Shown: positions 25,480 through 40,008 of the stretch, one piece after another
Numbering within the stretch: the first letter of the stretch is position 1
Layout: every line of letters starts with the position of its first letter
Source: Lichenostomus cassidix
Lineage: Eukaryota > Chordata > Aves > Passeriformes > Meliphagidae
Length of the DNA: 64,000 nt
Direction: 5' to 3'
NCBI GenBank assembly: GCA_008360975.2
Contig: CM039182.1
Location: forward strand, 28,028,566 to 28,092,565
Notes under the pieces: generated by a model
Database searches by the model: none
The model's input: the letters and a program-made list of their open reading frames with translations, nothing else
What the model was told of the DNA's origin: nothing
Position numbers and translations under genes: made by a program

Positions 25480-26110
25480 TTGTTTTAAAAGCATTATGCA
25501 ATACATCTTAAATAAATTTCTAAACAATATTATTGTGCAAAGCGCAATCAAATCTAATCAGTTTGGCATTAATTAAGCTCTAATAATATACTCTAGTCTC
25601 TCTCCTAAGTAGTGTGATCCGTTTCCCCTTCACACAGGTAGATTGGAAAACGTTACGGTGTCATCATAATTTTTAAACATACTGAGAAAATGACAGAGCT
25701 GCAAAATTAAAATAAATGATTAATGGCATTTTTTTCATGTTTTGTACTAATAGGTATCACTGAGGTTTTAAATTAATAGAGCTGTCAGCTCAGGGTTGTT
25801 ACAGATCCAGTGCAGAACTAAAATGGAAATTATGTATTCCACAGATACCTAAAGATGACACTTCGGAATATTTTAAATTTTAATTAGTAGGTGCAATTGT
25901 TTTTCCCCCTCCTCTCTAAAACCACTGCAAATTAATTGGCAATTAGTCACAACTAATTCTTTTCTTAACAATCTGAACTGGAAAGAAAGGTGCATTACAT
26001 GTTAGAGTATTTGTCTGGGGTGCAGAAAGCACACATGCAGTAAATTGCTTTGTCAATTACAAAAAGTACTGTTGTGAAATTAGGAAAAAAATATGCATAC
26101 ATAAACAGAA
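25480..26110. promoter_or_regulatory. AT-rich block dense in homeodomain-type motifs (candidate enhancer)
   Basis: The last DGKB intron here carries closely packed TAATTA, TTAATTGG, CAATTAG, CTAATT and ATTAATTAAG motifs (for example 25568-25580, 25880-25890 and 25930-25962). It also has CAAATCTAATC and other segments that look like unique, non-repetitive sequence. The density and variety of these sites resemble vertebrate developmental conserved noncoding elements. In AT-rich DNA such motifs also arise by chance, so conservation is needed to separate the two. Confidence 0.25.
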
Positions 26111-28010
26111 ATAATTAAAGTGCAGTGTACCTGTGACCAAAAAAATAGTGCCCAGCTGCAAAATGAAATGTTAGAAACTCAGCAAATCAATCTGGCCTTG
26201 AAACAGAAATACATGCACACTGCTGCTCAAAAGGGAAAAAATGCAGCATTTTCATACAACACTAAAAGACTTTTCTAGTTACTGACTTCCATTTATGGGT
26301 TAACTATGTAGTAATTGGCTAACATTCTACTGAAATTAGCCACCATATCTAGGACCCAGCTCCTCTTTGCTCTTAAGTGGCAGACACAGTAGTTTAAATT
26401 CTCTCATTATAAACAACTGATAAGAAAATAGTAGTACAGCTAGAGGCATGGAGAGAAGATACTTTACAGAGTGTAGAATACAGCTGCAGTTTCCTCATCC
26501 GATCTGTGGGGTGTTAGAAACAATGAATCCATATAAAAGCAAATCTGTAACTCTCTTTTAGTTTTCTCACCTAGCTCTGGCACATAGTGATTATTAATAA
26601 AAGTTTGGCTAGGTTTGTTTTGGTTTAAGTTCTTGTTTCTCTCTGGATTTAACTACAGGACATTGCCTTGGCTCATCACATCTCTAGGGACTGAAGGAAA
26701 AACTAGAGAGAAACCACTCACTCAAAACTTATTTTTAATGTGTACTCACATTATGATACTTTGAAATACTAATTATGAGTAACATTATTACATTACTTAC
26801 ACCAAGTTTTTATATCAGTAAACAATTCTAAAAATATTGTGTCTCAGATATCTATGAAACTGTGTTTCTGGCAATCCATTAGGTGAGCTCTGACTATGGA
26901 TTTTTATTTTTGTTTCTTTATTTAAGCAATATTCTTGCATCTTCTATAGACATTTCTGTCTTCTACTTTTAATCTACTGTTTCTAGAAGCTTGACACTCT
27001 TTCAGATATCATGCCAAGCAAGTCAGGAATAGATGAAAGAACTGAAATTGCAGTTATTTCTAATTAAGATAGAACATTGTTATAGATTTTTTTAAAACAT
27101 TGCTAATAATTTATGTAGCTAAATTGAAAGATTACTTTTCTTAAAAAAAACCCTGATGGCTAAAGCTGGAAGTTTATTGAATTAACTTGAGAGTCTTTGA
27201 AGTTTCATTACTATTAATGACCTGTTTGGAGATCAGGTGAAACCATAGATATCTTTCATGTTGCTATATTTGTCTGGGAGAGCTCTGATAGAATTTCCTC
27301 TTCAGCTAATCAGACAAGATGTTTAACATAACATTAACATTATCATCTTTCCTTCTCCCAAAGACTCTTCTATAAAAAAACAGTGAAAACAATACAATTT
27401 GATGCTCAGATGCTTCATCCTATTATATCAGAGCAGAGTGACTTTGTTAGACACTGCAGTCTGCATGTGTTCAACACACAGAATAATTCTGGATGATAGA
27501 TTTTTAGACCAAGCCACTCACATTTTTAAGTAAGCACAGAACCTATAGGAATGCATACCTGCTCTCATCTGGGATGTTAGGTGCATAAGCAATAGATCAT
27601 AAAAGATTTTAAAAGAAATACATGACAGTTTGTTCATTCCTAAAATTGATCACAGGAGGGAAAAATCACAGATCACAGCTTCTGAAGAATCACTGCATTA
27701 TCTACCACATCCCAAAATATTTTCTCAGAGCTCACAATATCATTTTGGAGGAGCATGGCCTCCATATGCATGAGAAGGGACAGAGTCAACAACTCCTGCT
27801 ATTTGTGTAAAACCTTATTTCCAGTCAGAAAGGGGAAGCAGGGAAGGGAAACGTTGATTCCTTCAACTGGAAGTAAATTTCCAAGCAGCATGTGCAGGCT
27901 GCATCCTATACATAACAGGGATTTGATGCAGAACTTGTTTTCGGTAATAGGCATAATAGAAAAGCAGGAGACTTTTGATCAGGTTGAACTTGACTTTTTG
28001 AAAATTACCA

Positions 28011-28034
28011 TTAGGATCATTAGGATCATTAGGA
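28011..28034. repeat. 9-bp tandem repeat, about 2.7 copies
   Basis: TTAGGATCA repeated twice, then TTAGGA. Confidence 0.9.
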
Positions 28035-28244
28035 AAATACATTCATTTGTATCAAAACCTGAAGCCAGCCAGAAAAGTACTTTTGAGCTTAAGTATTTGC
28101 AACCTGGGCAAGAGCTGTTTCAATACCTGCTGATTCTATGAATTCCTTTCTCACTTAGTCTCTGTAATATTTGTAGGTCAGTCCTTAAAACTACTGAACT
28201 TAGATGACACTGAAGTTCCTATGATGACCATACCAAAAACAAAA

Positions 28245-28300
28245 GGGTTTTTTTGGTGGGTTTTTTTGTTTTGTTTGTTTGGTTTTTTTTTTTTTTTTTT
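28245..28300. repeat. G/T-rich low-complexity tract ending in poly-T
   Basis: T runs separated by GG or GGG, TTTG units, then an 18-T stretch. It is the mirror orientation of the A/C tract at 24127. Confidence 0.9.
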
Positions 28301-29711
28301 AATTAGTAAGAGCTTTCTGGCTGGAATACCAAAGAATCAAAAACCTGAGACTCAGCTGCTGTGTCTCACTGATGCACATGATCTGTGCAACCTAACAAGC
28401 TGCAGACCTCTCTCCCCTAAAACTAGTGAGATTTATAAATAACCAAACCAATATTTTGTATAACCAAACACAACTGTAGCTTTTGTTGCTTTTCCTTCAA
28501 ACAACACAGCTAGTAAACTAGGTAAGTGCCTTGACTCAGCATCCTAATATGAGAAAAGAGGTAGCACGGGAATGTCTCCCCTTGTCTCAGTGCACAATGC
28601 AGGAATGGTAGCATCTTTATCCAAGGGCCTCAATTTCTTGTAAGTACTAGGGGAACAAACTTCTTAAGATGTGAAATAAAAGGAAAGCCAAACTATCACA
28701 TGTGTCCTAGGGAACTAAACTTACAGAGTCCTTTATCTGGCCATTATAATTTTTTTTTTCCCCATTTAAAAATGGGTCAATAATAATTTGTTTTCATTTT
28801 GGGAGAAAAGGGCAGTTTTTTTCTCTAAAAAAAGACAAAATCCATGATGTTTTTATATTGGCCTCCTTACGTTGTTTTCTGAAATTTGAGCTCTTGTTGG
28901 TTCAAATGACTGACTACATAGTTGACTAAGCCTAAAGAATTATTTTGATTTTATGGGGGTTTTTATGGGGGTATAGACTCTGGTTTGGATACACAAATAT
29001 CACCCTGGTACTTCTGTGATCAAGTATGCTTTGGCTTCCTAACAAAGACCCCATGTGAAGCACAAACTCAGAAATCAAACCATGATCTTTGTTTGAGAGA
29101 AAGCTAATATCCACCTTTTTCATTATCTAAGAAAGAACTTCTAGCTACTTTGCAGAGAACTTCAAGAAAAAACTCTACTGTAATTAGAATTAGTAGGGAG
29201 GAAAGAGGTTGGACCATTCATGTTTTTGACTTTGTAACATGTAGAAAACAATGCGGTACATATATAGCAATAAAAGGAGCTATTGCAATAAATAATTAAG
29301 CTCCTCAAAAGAAAAAAAAGAATGCCCAAAAATGATTAAAATAACAAAAATTAATACTTCTATATCTAAATTCAAAGAAGTGCATTGGTATAGACAAATA
29401 GTTCATGTATTTTTTTCTCAGAGGAAACAAGTGAAATTCAACAGCATGGTTTTCTTACACAGGGCCAAATATATTCTCATAACTATTGTACAGCAAAAAG
29501 AATGGGTTCCAGAGAAAAGTCTATGCCATTTCTACCCCCTTTAAAACTGGACAGCAGTAATTATCAGTAGTAATTTACTGTTTCCTTAGGGTAGTCATTG
29601 AAATGTGGAACTGTCTCTTTTTCCAGATTCGTTCTCAATTGCACAGGCAGCTTCTGCTAGCATAATCAATCAGATAGCAGGGATTTTGCACAGAGCAAGC
29701 ATCAGGACAAG

Positions 29712-29728
29712 AAAAAAAAAAAAAAAAA
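29712..29728. repeat. Poly-A run (17)
   Basis: Seventeen A in the last DGKB intron, which is poly-T on the transcript strand. Confidence 0.95.
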
Positions 29729-30575
29729 GCACATGTTATTGCCAGCATCCTTCCCTAAGTTCTCTCCTGTAATCTGGCAACTGAAAAATTACATGTATTT
29801 TCCTGAACAAGTAACTGCTGGGTTCAGTACTGTTGCTCTGCACTGAGCCATCAGTATAGAAAAGGTAAAAATAATGATATCTCTTAACTCAAAAATGTTT
29901 TCTGCAACAAATCTCATAAAATCCCCACTGTTCTGCTTTCACACAGTATGTACTTATGTGGTTCTCCTCACATTACAGAATCTGAACACTTCTCTAGAGG
30001 ATTCAGCATCCTTCACACTGTCCAGCTGTACACTATGGTGTATCTGGTAAGCATGAACTACCACAACCCTCTTACGTCATCCTAACCCATATATTATAAG
30101 CTGTCTCTTTTATTTGTTTGTATAACTTTTAATTCTTCCACAGATATAAAGCTCATGAAAGCAACCCAGTACGCTCTTTTGGAAAATTACTCCCATTTTC
30201 AGTGGGATTTCTTACTTGTCACAATACTGTTTTGACATATTTACAAACTTCAAGGCTACAGCAATTCATCTGCTTAAAAACACAGGTCTTCTTGAGGGAA
30301 ACAAGATTAGTAGAACTGTATATTAAAACACGTTACTAAGATTACACAGGACAATAAAGTACTTGGATTTCTTCAACCTCTTCTGCAAATGCTTGGTTAG
30401 CCTCTATAACTTAGTGGAGGGAGATGAAAATGGAGAGTTCTTACAGATACACCTTTTCTTGCATTGTCTGCTAACAGTTACTCAAAGAACCTTCTCTGAG
30501 AAAGCTCCTATCCTACTCTAGCTTATCCTAACCTATCCAGATCGATGTTAACCTGCCCTCACTTCATATGTGGGT

Positions 30576-30640
30576 AATGAAAGAAGAAACTAAATTAATA
30601 TCCTTTAAAATGAAAGAAGAAACTAAATTAATATCCTTTA
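30576..30640. repeat. Perfect tandem duplication, 33-bp period
   Basis: Two identical 32-bp copies (30576-30607 and 30609-30640), starting AATGAAAGAAG and ending ATATCCTTTA, separated by one A. The perfect identity suggests a recent duplication. Confidence 0.97.
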
Positions 30641-31140
30641 CTCCTCCTTTAAACTGTAAGGACTTAAAAAAATATTAGCCCTATTGTATAATTCAATCAA
30701 CACAGTTAAGATTTCAGCTTTAATTAAAACTTTCTTGATATGAACTCTCAAAAATATAATAGAAAATCTTCCTAATTTTTAAGATTAATATTATTACTTT
30801 ATACATTTAGCATCAAAACAAACATTGAATTCTCCTCAGCAATAGAGACTCTAAATCTGATACATCACCATAAATAAATTATATTGGGGAAAAGGATACT
30901 GAGACTGGACTCTTCAAGTATTTTCCAAATTTCTGAAACAAAGGCTTTTTTATGCCATTCTAACCTGTTGAAATCGGATAGATAAATTGAAAATGCAGGG
31001 GGTATTGATGCATACAAAAACAGTATATGAAGATGTTATTTAAGTAAATTGAGGTAATGCTGATGAAAATGGCTGTCTTTTAAACAAAAGAGAAATATTT
31101 CTATCATTGTAAGAGACAGATAAAAATCAGTTGCAGTTAC

Positions 31141-31201
31141 CGTGCAAGGAGTTTGCATCCAAGGTTCCCCATCTATCTGCATAGGCAGAGACTTGCTGGT
31201 C
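31141..31201 (-). CDS. DGKB: DGKB penultimate coding exon
   Basis: A 61-nt exon: one base completing the Arg codon left open by the preceding exon, then 20 codons reading [20 protein letters not shown]. The DGEPWMQ core is a hallmark near the end of the DGK accessory domain, which packs with the catalytic domain and is needed for activity in type I enzymes. The acceptor AG is at 31203-31202 after a T-rich stretch, and the donor GT is at 31140-31139 (ACG then GTAAC). The exon ends in phase 0, so the last exon is joined without splitting a codon. The intron to the upstream exon is only 1,706 bp and the one downstream is 10,106 bp. If the downstream intron were retained, the frame would continue for 34 codons before TAA at 31038-31036. 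The exon is too short to stand out as an ORF and was found by homology and splice sites. Confidence 0.95.
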
Positions 31202-33104
<1,903 letters not shown>

Positions 33105-35160
33105 TCAGAAGACAAGCTGGGCCCTGCTGACACATGATTCTACAATATTCTGACCAAAATTATTCTGAAATATAATAATTATATCCATGGCTTATTTTCA
33201 TATATAAAGACGGAAGAAATAATCTCATTATATGAGAAAATAGGAGAGATTCCTTCATTTTGGTTACCTGACACACAGAGAATGAAATGTTTACAATTCA
33301 GAAATTATGCTGTTTATTGCTTCAACAGATATTTAAAATCTGTGAAGAAAAAGTCAGCACTCCAGACCCTACTGGATTCTCTTCTCTACAGTACTTTCCA
33401 GACAATGTGCACAACTCTAATTCAGCCTTTATGTGCATGCATTATTATTATGGGACCATTATTATTTTTTGCATTGGATCAGTGTCTTAATTAGTACACA
33501 GATGCAATGCAAAAAGGAAGCAAAACACCTTGTATCAGTAACTATCCACCTAGCCTTCCTGAACTTTGTAGTGCTTACTTTCCCTCAGTTATATATTTAT
33601 TGTTCCACATTTCTTTTTGACTAAATAGTATTTTGGCATTAAACTTAACAAAAAAAATTGAATAAATATTAGTTTGCTTCACTTCAAGAAGCAAGAATAA
33701 ACTCTGTCTAGAATTTCAGGTACAAACAGAAATCTAAACAGTAATAAGCAGTCTGCTTTGAGAAGCAACCAAGCATGGTAATGAAATATTATCCAGAATC
33801 AACTAGGGTGTTTTGTATGAAGTGTTTTATATGCTGCTGTATAAATATATGTTGCCAAGACCAAATGGACAAGAAAAAGAAACATTTCTTTTCTAGCTGT
33901 ATAATGTGTGTGTTTTATAAATTGGCTTTTGACACCGATGTTTCCAAAAGGTACATTATTTGGTGAAGCAATGAGCTAAAATGTCAGAGTCTATCATCAC
34001 ACTGAAAAAAACAAAGAAAAGAGACCACATTACTCTGTATATTTTAAACCCCTCAACCTTTAATGAAGGTAAAATTTCATGCTAACAATCATATCTATGA
34101 AGCTATTCCAGAGTTTCAATCAGAGTCTTTTCTGTTCACTTCTTTGGGCTTCCAATGAAGGTAATTAACTGAAAGAACTACTGTGATGAGGGGGAAAAAT
34201 ATTAAAAGCAAATAGGATTTATGATCTGGATTATTCTGCTTCCTACTAGAGAATCTGATACTATCCAAAGCTTTCATTTTTCTTGTTATACTTTCTTAAT
34301 ATTTTCTGCTATATTCATTTTCTCATCACAGTGAAACCAGTTTCATATAATATTAATGAAGAAAAAAAACAATATTCTTTCCCATTAAGGGAAAACAATA
34401 TGATGGTCAAAAGTTTAAAATATACAATATGATTAATTCCAATGATCCGTTTTTATTGTTTTCATCCCTATAACACATGTAAGTCCAACTTTGTATGTCT
34501 GGCTTTCTACTGCTTTTTTTTCCTCCTTAAAATGTTTTCCATAAGTAACTTATATTTAACTTAACTGAGATTTAAATAAATGCTGCGTTTCTTGGTAGCC
34601 ACAGAGATTTAGCTGGGAAAGCACTACTCATTTTCAATAGTTACTATATTATAAAAGCACACAGAACTTTATAGATGCACTAAATTATTAAAATGTTTAG
34701 CCAAAGAAAACATAAAATTCCTATTCACTAGGCTATTAGAAAATTATTAGTTTTTAAATGGAAGAATAATTAAGAACAGATTTTTATTTCTGACAGCTCA
34801 GGCAACATGTGCAAGATTCAGAATAGTGACATTTGCAGGGATATATATTTGATGCATCAGTTTCCAATAGCTGTGAGATCAGTGCCAGTAGCAGCAGGTA
34901 ACTAAGGGCCAAATCCTGCCCTTTGATCTAAACCACCCTTCTCAAAAAATGTGGTATATAAAATATTGGAAGATGGAATTGAACAATAATCTCATCTACC
35001 AAAAAAGTGAAGCCCTTTCAACAACTTCACATTTGCAGTGGCACATTCCCAAAGTAGAGTTATTTTAGGCCAAATATGAATATTTTTAGAATCAAGCTTA
35101 AATTAGACAGAACTTTCTTTCAGAAGCAGTAAAAAACTAAAGCAAATGTAACATGTAATT

Positions 35161-35201
35161 ATTGACTGCACTGCTAACATATTGACTGCCCTTGCTAACA
35201 T
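35161..35201. repeat. Imperfect 20/21-bp tandem duplication
   Basis: ATTGACTGCACTGCTAACAT is followed directly by ATTGACTGCCCTTGCTAACA, with small differences between the copies. Confidence 0.9.
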
Positions 35202-35758
35202 ATTTGACTTGATGCTTTTGCGTAGCCATATCCATTTCAACAAATCCTTGAGATACATTGACTTCGATAACACTCAAGTGAAAAGTGGAAAAGGGAGTGT
35301 GTCTATTTTAGTCCCACCCTTCAATGATGTTACATGGCTATAGGTACACTGGCTGAATGTAAAGGCTCAAGACATCAGTGAATGGATGATATCTTTTCTT
35401 AAGAGGTCTCCACCAAAAACTCTGAAAGGGATTAAGCTCTGTTAAAAGAGACCTGATCTTCTATTAAATTAAAAGATAGGAAAGGGGAAGTCAACTTTCA
35501 TTCTGGTGGAAGTTTATCACTGATTTTTCAGAAAGATTGGTGTGGGCCTCTGCACTGCTCAACATATACCCCAAAATAATCTCGACATAGAAGTAGATAG
35601 AGAGTACTGAGGATTCAAGAAGGGATGAACAAAACCGAATTACAAAAAAGTTTAGGAATTTTGCACTACTGACTAATGGGGCTTTACAAAGGCAGAAAGT
35701 TCAATATATGTAACTTAATGTCTATGAGGAGAAAGAGAGCTCACTATAGTTAGACTGT

Positions 35759-35780
35759 TATATACATATATATATATAAA
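35759..35780. repeat. TA microsatellite
   Basis: TATATACATATATATATATA and flanks. A short GTGTGTGT stretch follows about 20 bp later. Confidence 0.9.
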
Positions 35781-36989
35781 ACATTTGGAAATAAATACAG
35801 TGTGTGTGTCTCCACGTGTATATGCTTATTTCGTTGGACTACAATTGATACTGTCATGCAGGAATGAACAGTAACTGTGGAGTTACTGTGGCGAGTTCTA
35901 TGAAAATATCAGCTCAATGCTCAATTTATGGCCATCAAATATTACAATTGGTACATCCATAAAGTATGGGATTTTTAGTTCCAGTTCACTCAGCAATGCA
36001 AAGGAAGAAAAATAAAAAAACTGGAAATGAACAAATATGGTAACAAATATGGAGCAACTTCTGTATGAAAATAAACTAGACAAGTAGCCTTCAGGAAGTA
36101 AGGAGATGAATGGAGGAAAGATGAGAAAAATGATGAGTAGGTGAAGAGAGCAATGTAATTCAGTATTTCTCAAAAGGCAAGAACCAAGGAGTTTCATAGC
36201 ACTTCTAGACAAGCAGAAAATCCTTTTTCCATAATACTTTGTTATGTGATGAGGCCACACTAGACTCTGAAATTACTAAAGTAAAAAATGATACATGTTA
36301 GTTAGGATGCACCTTAACAGAAAAGAATCGCTGTAAATTAGTTCTCTTATGCTTCACATCTAATTCAGTTTGGTTGGTGTTAGAGATCAGATACTGAGCT
36401 ACACAAAGTTGTGGGCTGATCTGGTATCCCTTTTCTTGTTGACTTCTTATATATCTTATAAATTGTAGTGGAGAATAATGAATGCTTCTGCTCACTAAAC
36501 ATCATTCGTCACTTGAAACAACTTATAATGTGGACTTTCCTATGACATGTATACCTATTGTGTTTGAGACCTCATCGAGAAAGTCACTTTTTTCAATCCT
36601 CAAATTATATTCTTAAGTTACAGGCTCATGTGTATCTTCATCTCTACCAACTATAAAGCAAAAAATATATCTCTTTCTAGAGATCAATTTCTTTCTTGTA
36701 TTCTTCTGTATACTACAGATTTTATTCTAGAGAGAAACAAATGGTGATTGTACTGATAAAATCCTCCAATGCATGCTTCACCTATTATAACTAGTTTTAG
36801 AAAGTTTAGGAGTAGGAAACTGAAGGTTAGATTTTCAAGAATTTTGCAGCTAACAGTGAACAAAAGCAACTATCTGATATTGAGCAATTTTTCTTTCTAA
36901 CCAGTTCACTTAGTTGCCTAAAGAGGAATGAAGTCTCATAGGTAAGCTATCATGGAGAGCATCTCAGTATTAGTCCATTAGGAAAGTGT

Positions 36990-37270
36990 ATTTTGACTGG
37001 TGCCTTGGGGTTCCCGCGTCCGTTTGTTCTACTTTGAGCTCTGTGAAAGAGCTGAAGGCTCTCGCTTGTTTTCTATGTGAATGAACCATTAGAGTGTGTG
37101 GGAATGTTTTCACAGCCCCATGTCTCTCCTGCCCTCTTCCACAAACCAAAGTACTTCACGTGTCTCCTCATATTAGCCCTGTCAGTAAACAAAGCCGGCT
37201 CTCCCAGGGGAGCACTGCTGTCAGCAGACGGTGACTAGTATGCAGAGGGGCATCTGACCCCTTGCACTCA
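36990..37270. promoter_or_regulatory. CpG-bearing GC-richer pocket in large DGKB intron
   Basis: Local rise in GC with several CpGs (CCCGCGTCCG, CTCGC, CACGTG, AGCCGGC, GACGG) in otherwise CpG-poor intron. There is no ORF or splice-flanked exon with recognisable homology. It may be an intronic regulatory element. Confidence 0.25.
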
Positions 37271-39589
37271 TTCCTGATGGAGAGATAAAGTCACTAGGGA
37301 GCTGACTGCCCATTTCTTCCCATAAGGCAGCAGAAGAAAGAGAAGTTCAAACAGAAACTTGCACAAGTGGCAGACAAAACATTGTATGTGACTATAAGCC
37401 CTTTATAGCCCTTCCCAAGGCATGAAGAAACACACTTGGAGACTTTAAAGTTTCGTAATGAGTTTACGTTATCCATTATCTTGGCAAATGCTGAATGCTT
37501 CAATATTCAAAGTGAACACACAAGAGAAAAACACATTTGGAATTCATCTATGAAGATAAAGCAAGGAAAGCAGAATGGGGTAGGGGGTGGGTGGGAAGAA
37601 ACATGGTGTGATTAGAAAAACTGATTTACATAGAGAACTTTCCCTCTGTAATGGAACTGGTTTTGATATCCAATTTATCTTTGCAGTAAATAAATATTGC
37701 TGTCCTGGCAAGAGATTGAATGGCTCTATTATAACTTGGGGTTACTGCACTCACTCAGGCACATTTGCATAAAAACACTGTTGGTCAGTGGTAAATCTGT
37801 CTCTGGCAGCAGTTTGTCTTCGAAGAGAAGGGGCTCCATAGCTTACTAAATGTAATCAAACCCTAGTAATCATCATGCTGGAAATTTTTTGGTTCCAGTT
37901 AAAATACTGGATAAGAATTTGAAAGCTGGTATGATGCCAGAGGATCCTTGAAAAACTCCCAAGCTCAATGCTCTGCACCACATGAATGCTTCAGAATCTT
38001 CCTAGAACACAGCATGTATTAAATCTCCAGTTACCATTATGCAGGAATGTGAGAGCACTTCCATATGCAGGGATAGGAACTGTTGTAAAAAAATGCTAAA
38101 AATGTGTTTACTGTCACAGTATTTTCCTGATTTCATATGAACACCTTTTTTCTAAATTCCTGGTTACAAAAAAAATTAGTAAATCCTGTGCAATCCGTAC
38201 ATCCTGGTTTGTCTTCCTTTAGAGAAGCTACCTGAAGTAACATATGCCTCAACATTTATAATTGTTTATATGAGAGATGTATCTCAAGGTCCAGATGATG
38301 TCAATGCTCTGTTTTGTTACTGATTCTTAGATATATACAAAAGACAGTTCTCTTATCCAAGAATTTATAGACAAATAAAACAGACAAAGCATTGGGGGAA
38401 AATAACATTATTATGTCCATTTTACAAAGTGAAAATTGTACACAGACATGTTTAGGTCCTGGAAAATATTTGTTCTCATAATCAGCTGAATATATTGTGT
38501 GTAGACCCACAAGAGTCATAATATTATTTCTACCATATAAAGTTAAGCACAAGAGTTTTCAGAACTGACTTGGCCAAGATCACATGAGAAGTTTGGAAAA
38601 GAGACAGGAAATAAATCAGCAAATCCTGAATTTCAACATTCTGGTATCAAAAGTCTGTTCGCCCTCTTAATGTTGGTTTCAGGGATATATATCAAGTCCT
38701 ATATCTACAGTATGTCACCCAGTTTTGAGTATTTTGTGTGGCTGAGTTTGCTTGCAAACATTAAAAATCTCAGGTGAATCCATACATTTATTTCAGGCTA
38801 GTATTGATTCTCTAGCTCTTATTCTTGGGTTCATATTTTGTTCTCCTAGTTTTAAAACAAAAAGAACAAGCTAAACCTTCCTCTTAGTGTGAAGGAAGAT
38901 ATATCACTGGTGTAATTCCCACCCTGGAGAGATACTCAGATACAGTGATAATAAATTAAGCAGGTATTTTATATACATAAAAACACACAAAAATGCATAC
39001 ACATTTTATACCTCTGTGGACATACACACATGATATATATTACCTATATTTAAGCATATGTGAGAAATTCAGTAGAATTTTGCTCCACCATCAGAATTGA
39101 TGGTGCACTTAATAGCCCTAATTGGATAAAGGGGTAAGATGCAAAAGTGCTAGGTTTGTCACTTAAAATTAATGCAATCAATAAAATCCTCTCTCTGCTG
39201 AATTTAGTAGCATAATTCTCACTGATTTCAGTGGAACCTGAAGTTCACCCAGTATCTTCTCTTGCATCAGTCTAGCAGAGAGGCTCTGTCCTCAGATGCA
39301 ACCATTTAACAGACACAGCTCAGCCTACTAATGTGTAATGGATTTTTTTCTGTGTACACAATCATCTCCCAATTCTCATTAATCGCAGAATGACGAGTTT
39401 TGCCCCAAAAACCAGAAGGACAAACAAGGAAGAATCAGTCCTTATAATTAAATATTTTATGAAACATCTAATGGGCATAGAAGGCCTTTGTAAAACTCTT
39501 CCTTAAGTGAACTTTTTTTTCCTAGCCAGTGGGGGGAAAGGAGAAGAGAGTTCTTCATAGAAATTTTTTGATTAATGGTAAAAGAAGGA

Positions 39590-39631
39590 AAAAAAAACCC
39601 CAACAACCAAAACCCAAAACTAACCCACCCC
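39590..39631. repeat. A-run/C-run tract
   Basis: An A run passes into CCCC, then AAC, AACC and AACCC units. It is one of a recurring class described in the findings. Confidence 0.8.
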
Positions 39632-39992
39632 AGAGCTTTCAAATAAAATTACTTCCACCCAGGAACTACTCCTAAATACCAGTGTTCGGATGCTCAAAGT
39701 CTGAAACAAGAGATCTCATCTTCCAGTTTGGTAGATCATTATGTATAAGTTTTTTTATGGTAAAGGTTGGCAGACAAAACGTATTCTTTTTTTAATGGAT
39801 TTATTCTTTTAATAGTTTGAGGTACAATTGCACTGAGCATGCTGCTGCACCAGAAAAAACTCCTATTATTTTAATCTATATTCTTTTAAAAGTTACTTGT
39901 TCAAAAGGATTTCAGTATGTTACTCTTATACCCCCTTCATCCAAGAGAACAAAAGCCGTTCTATGAAAGGAGTCTAAACTTGGACAAACCGT

Positions 39993-40008
39993 AAAAAAAA
40001 AAAAAAAA
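39993..40008. repeat. Poly-A run (16)
   Basis: Sixteen A in the large DGKB intron. Confidence 0.95.

Larger units (their letters stand above)
21035..31140 (-). other. DGKB: DGKB last intron (10,106 bp)
   Basis: It lies between the penultimate donor (GT at 31140-31139) and the last acceptor (AG at 21036-21035). No exon-like sequence with protein homology was seen inside it. It holds the A/C tract at 24127-24318, the GA and AC microsatellites near 23.6 and 23.9 kb, the G/T tract at 28245-28300, a 33-bp-period tandem duplication at 30576-30640, and an AT-rich block with many TAAT-type motifs at 25480-26110. The first 102 nt of the intron stay open in the DGKB frame. Confidence 0.9.

Noticed and set aside
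28890..28905. GGTTCAAAT resembling a tRNA B box
   Set aside because: No A box, acceptor stem or cloverleaf can be built around it. No tRNA was found in the window.
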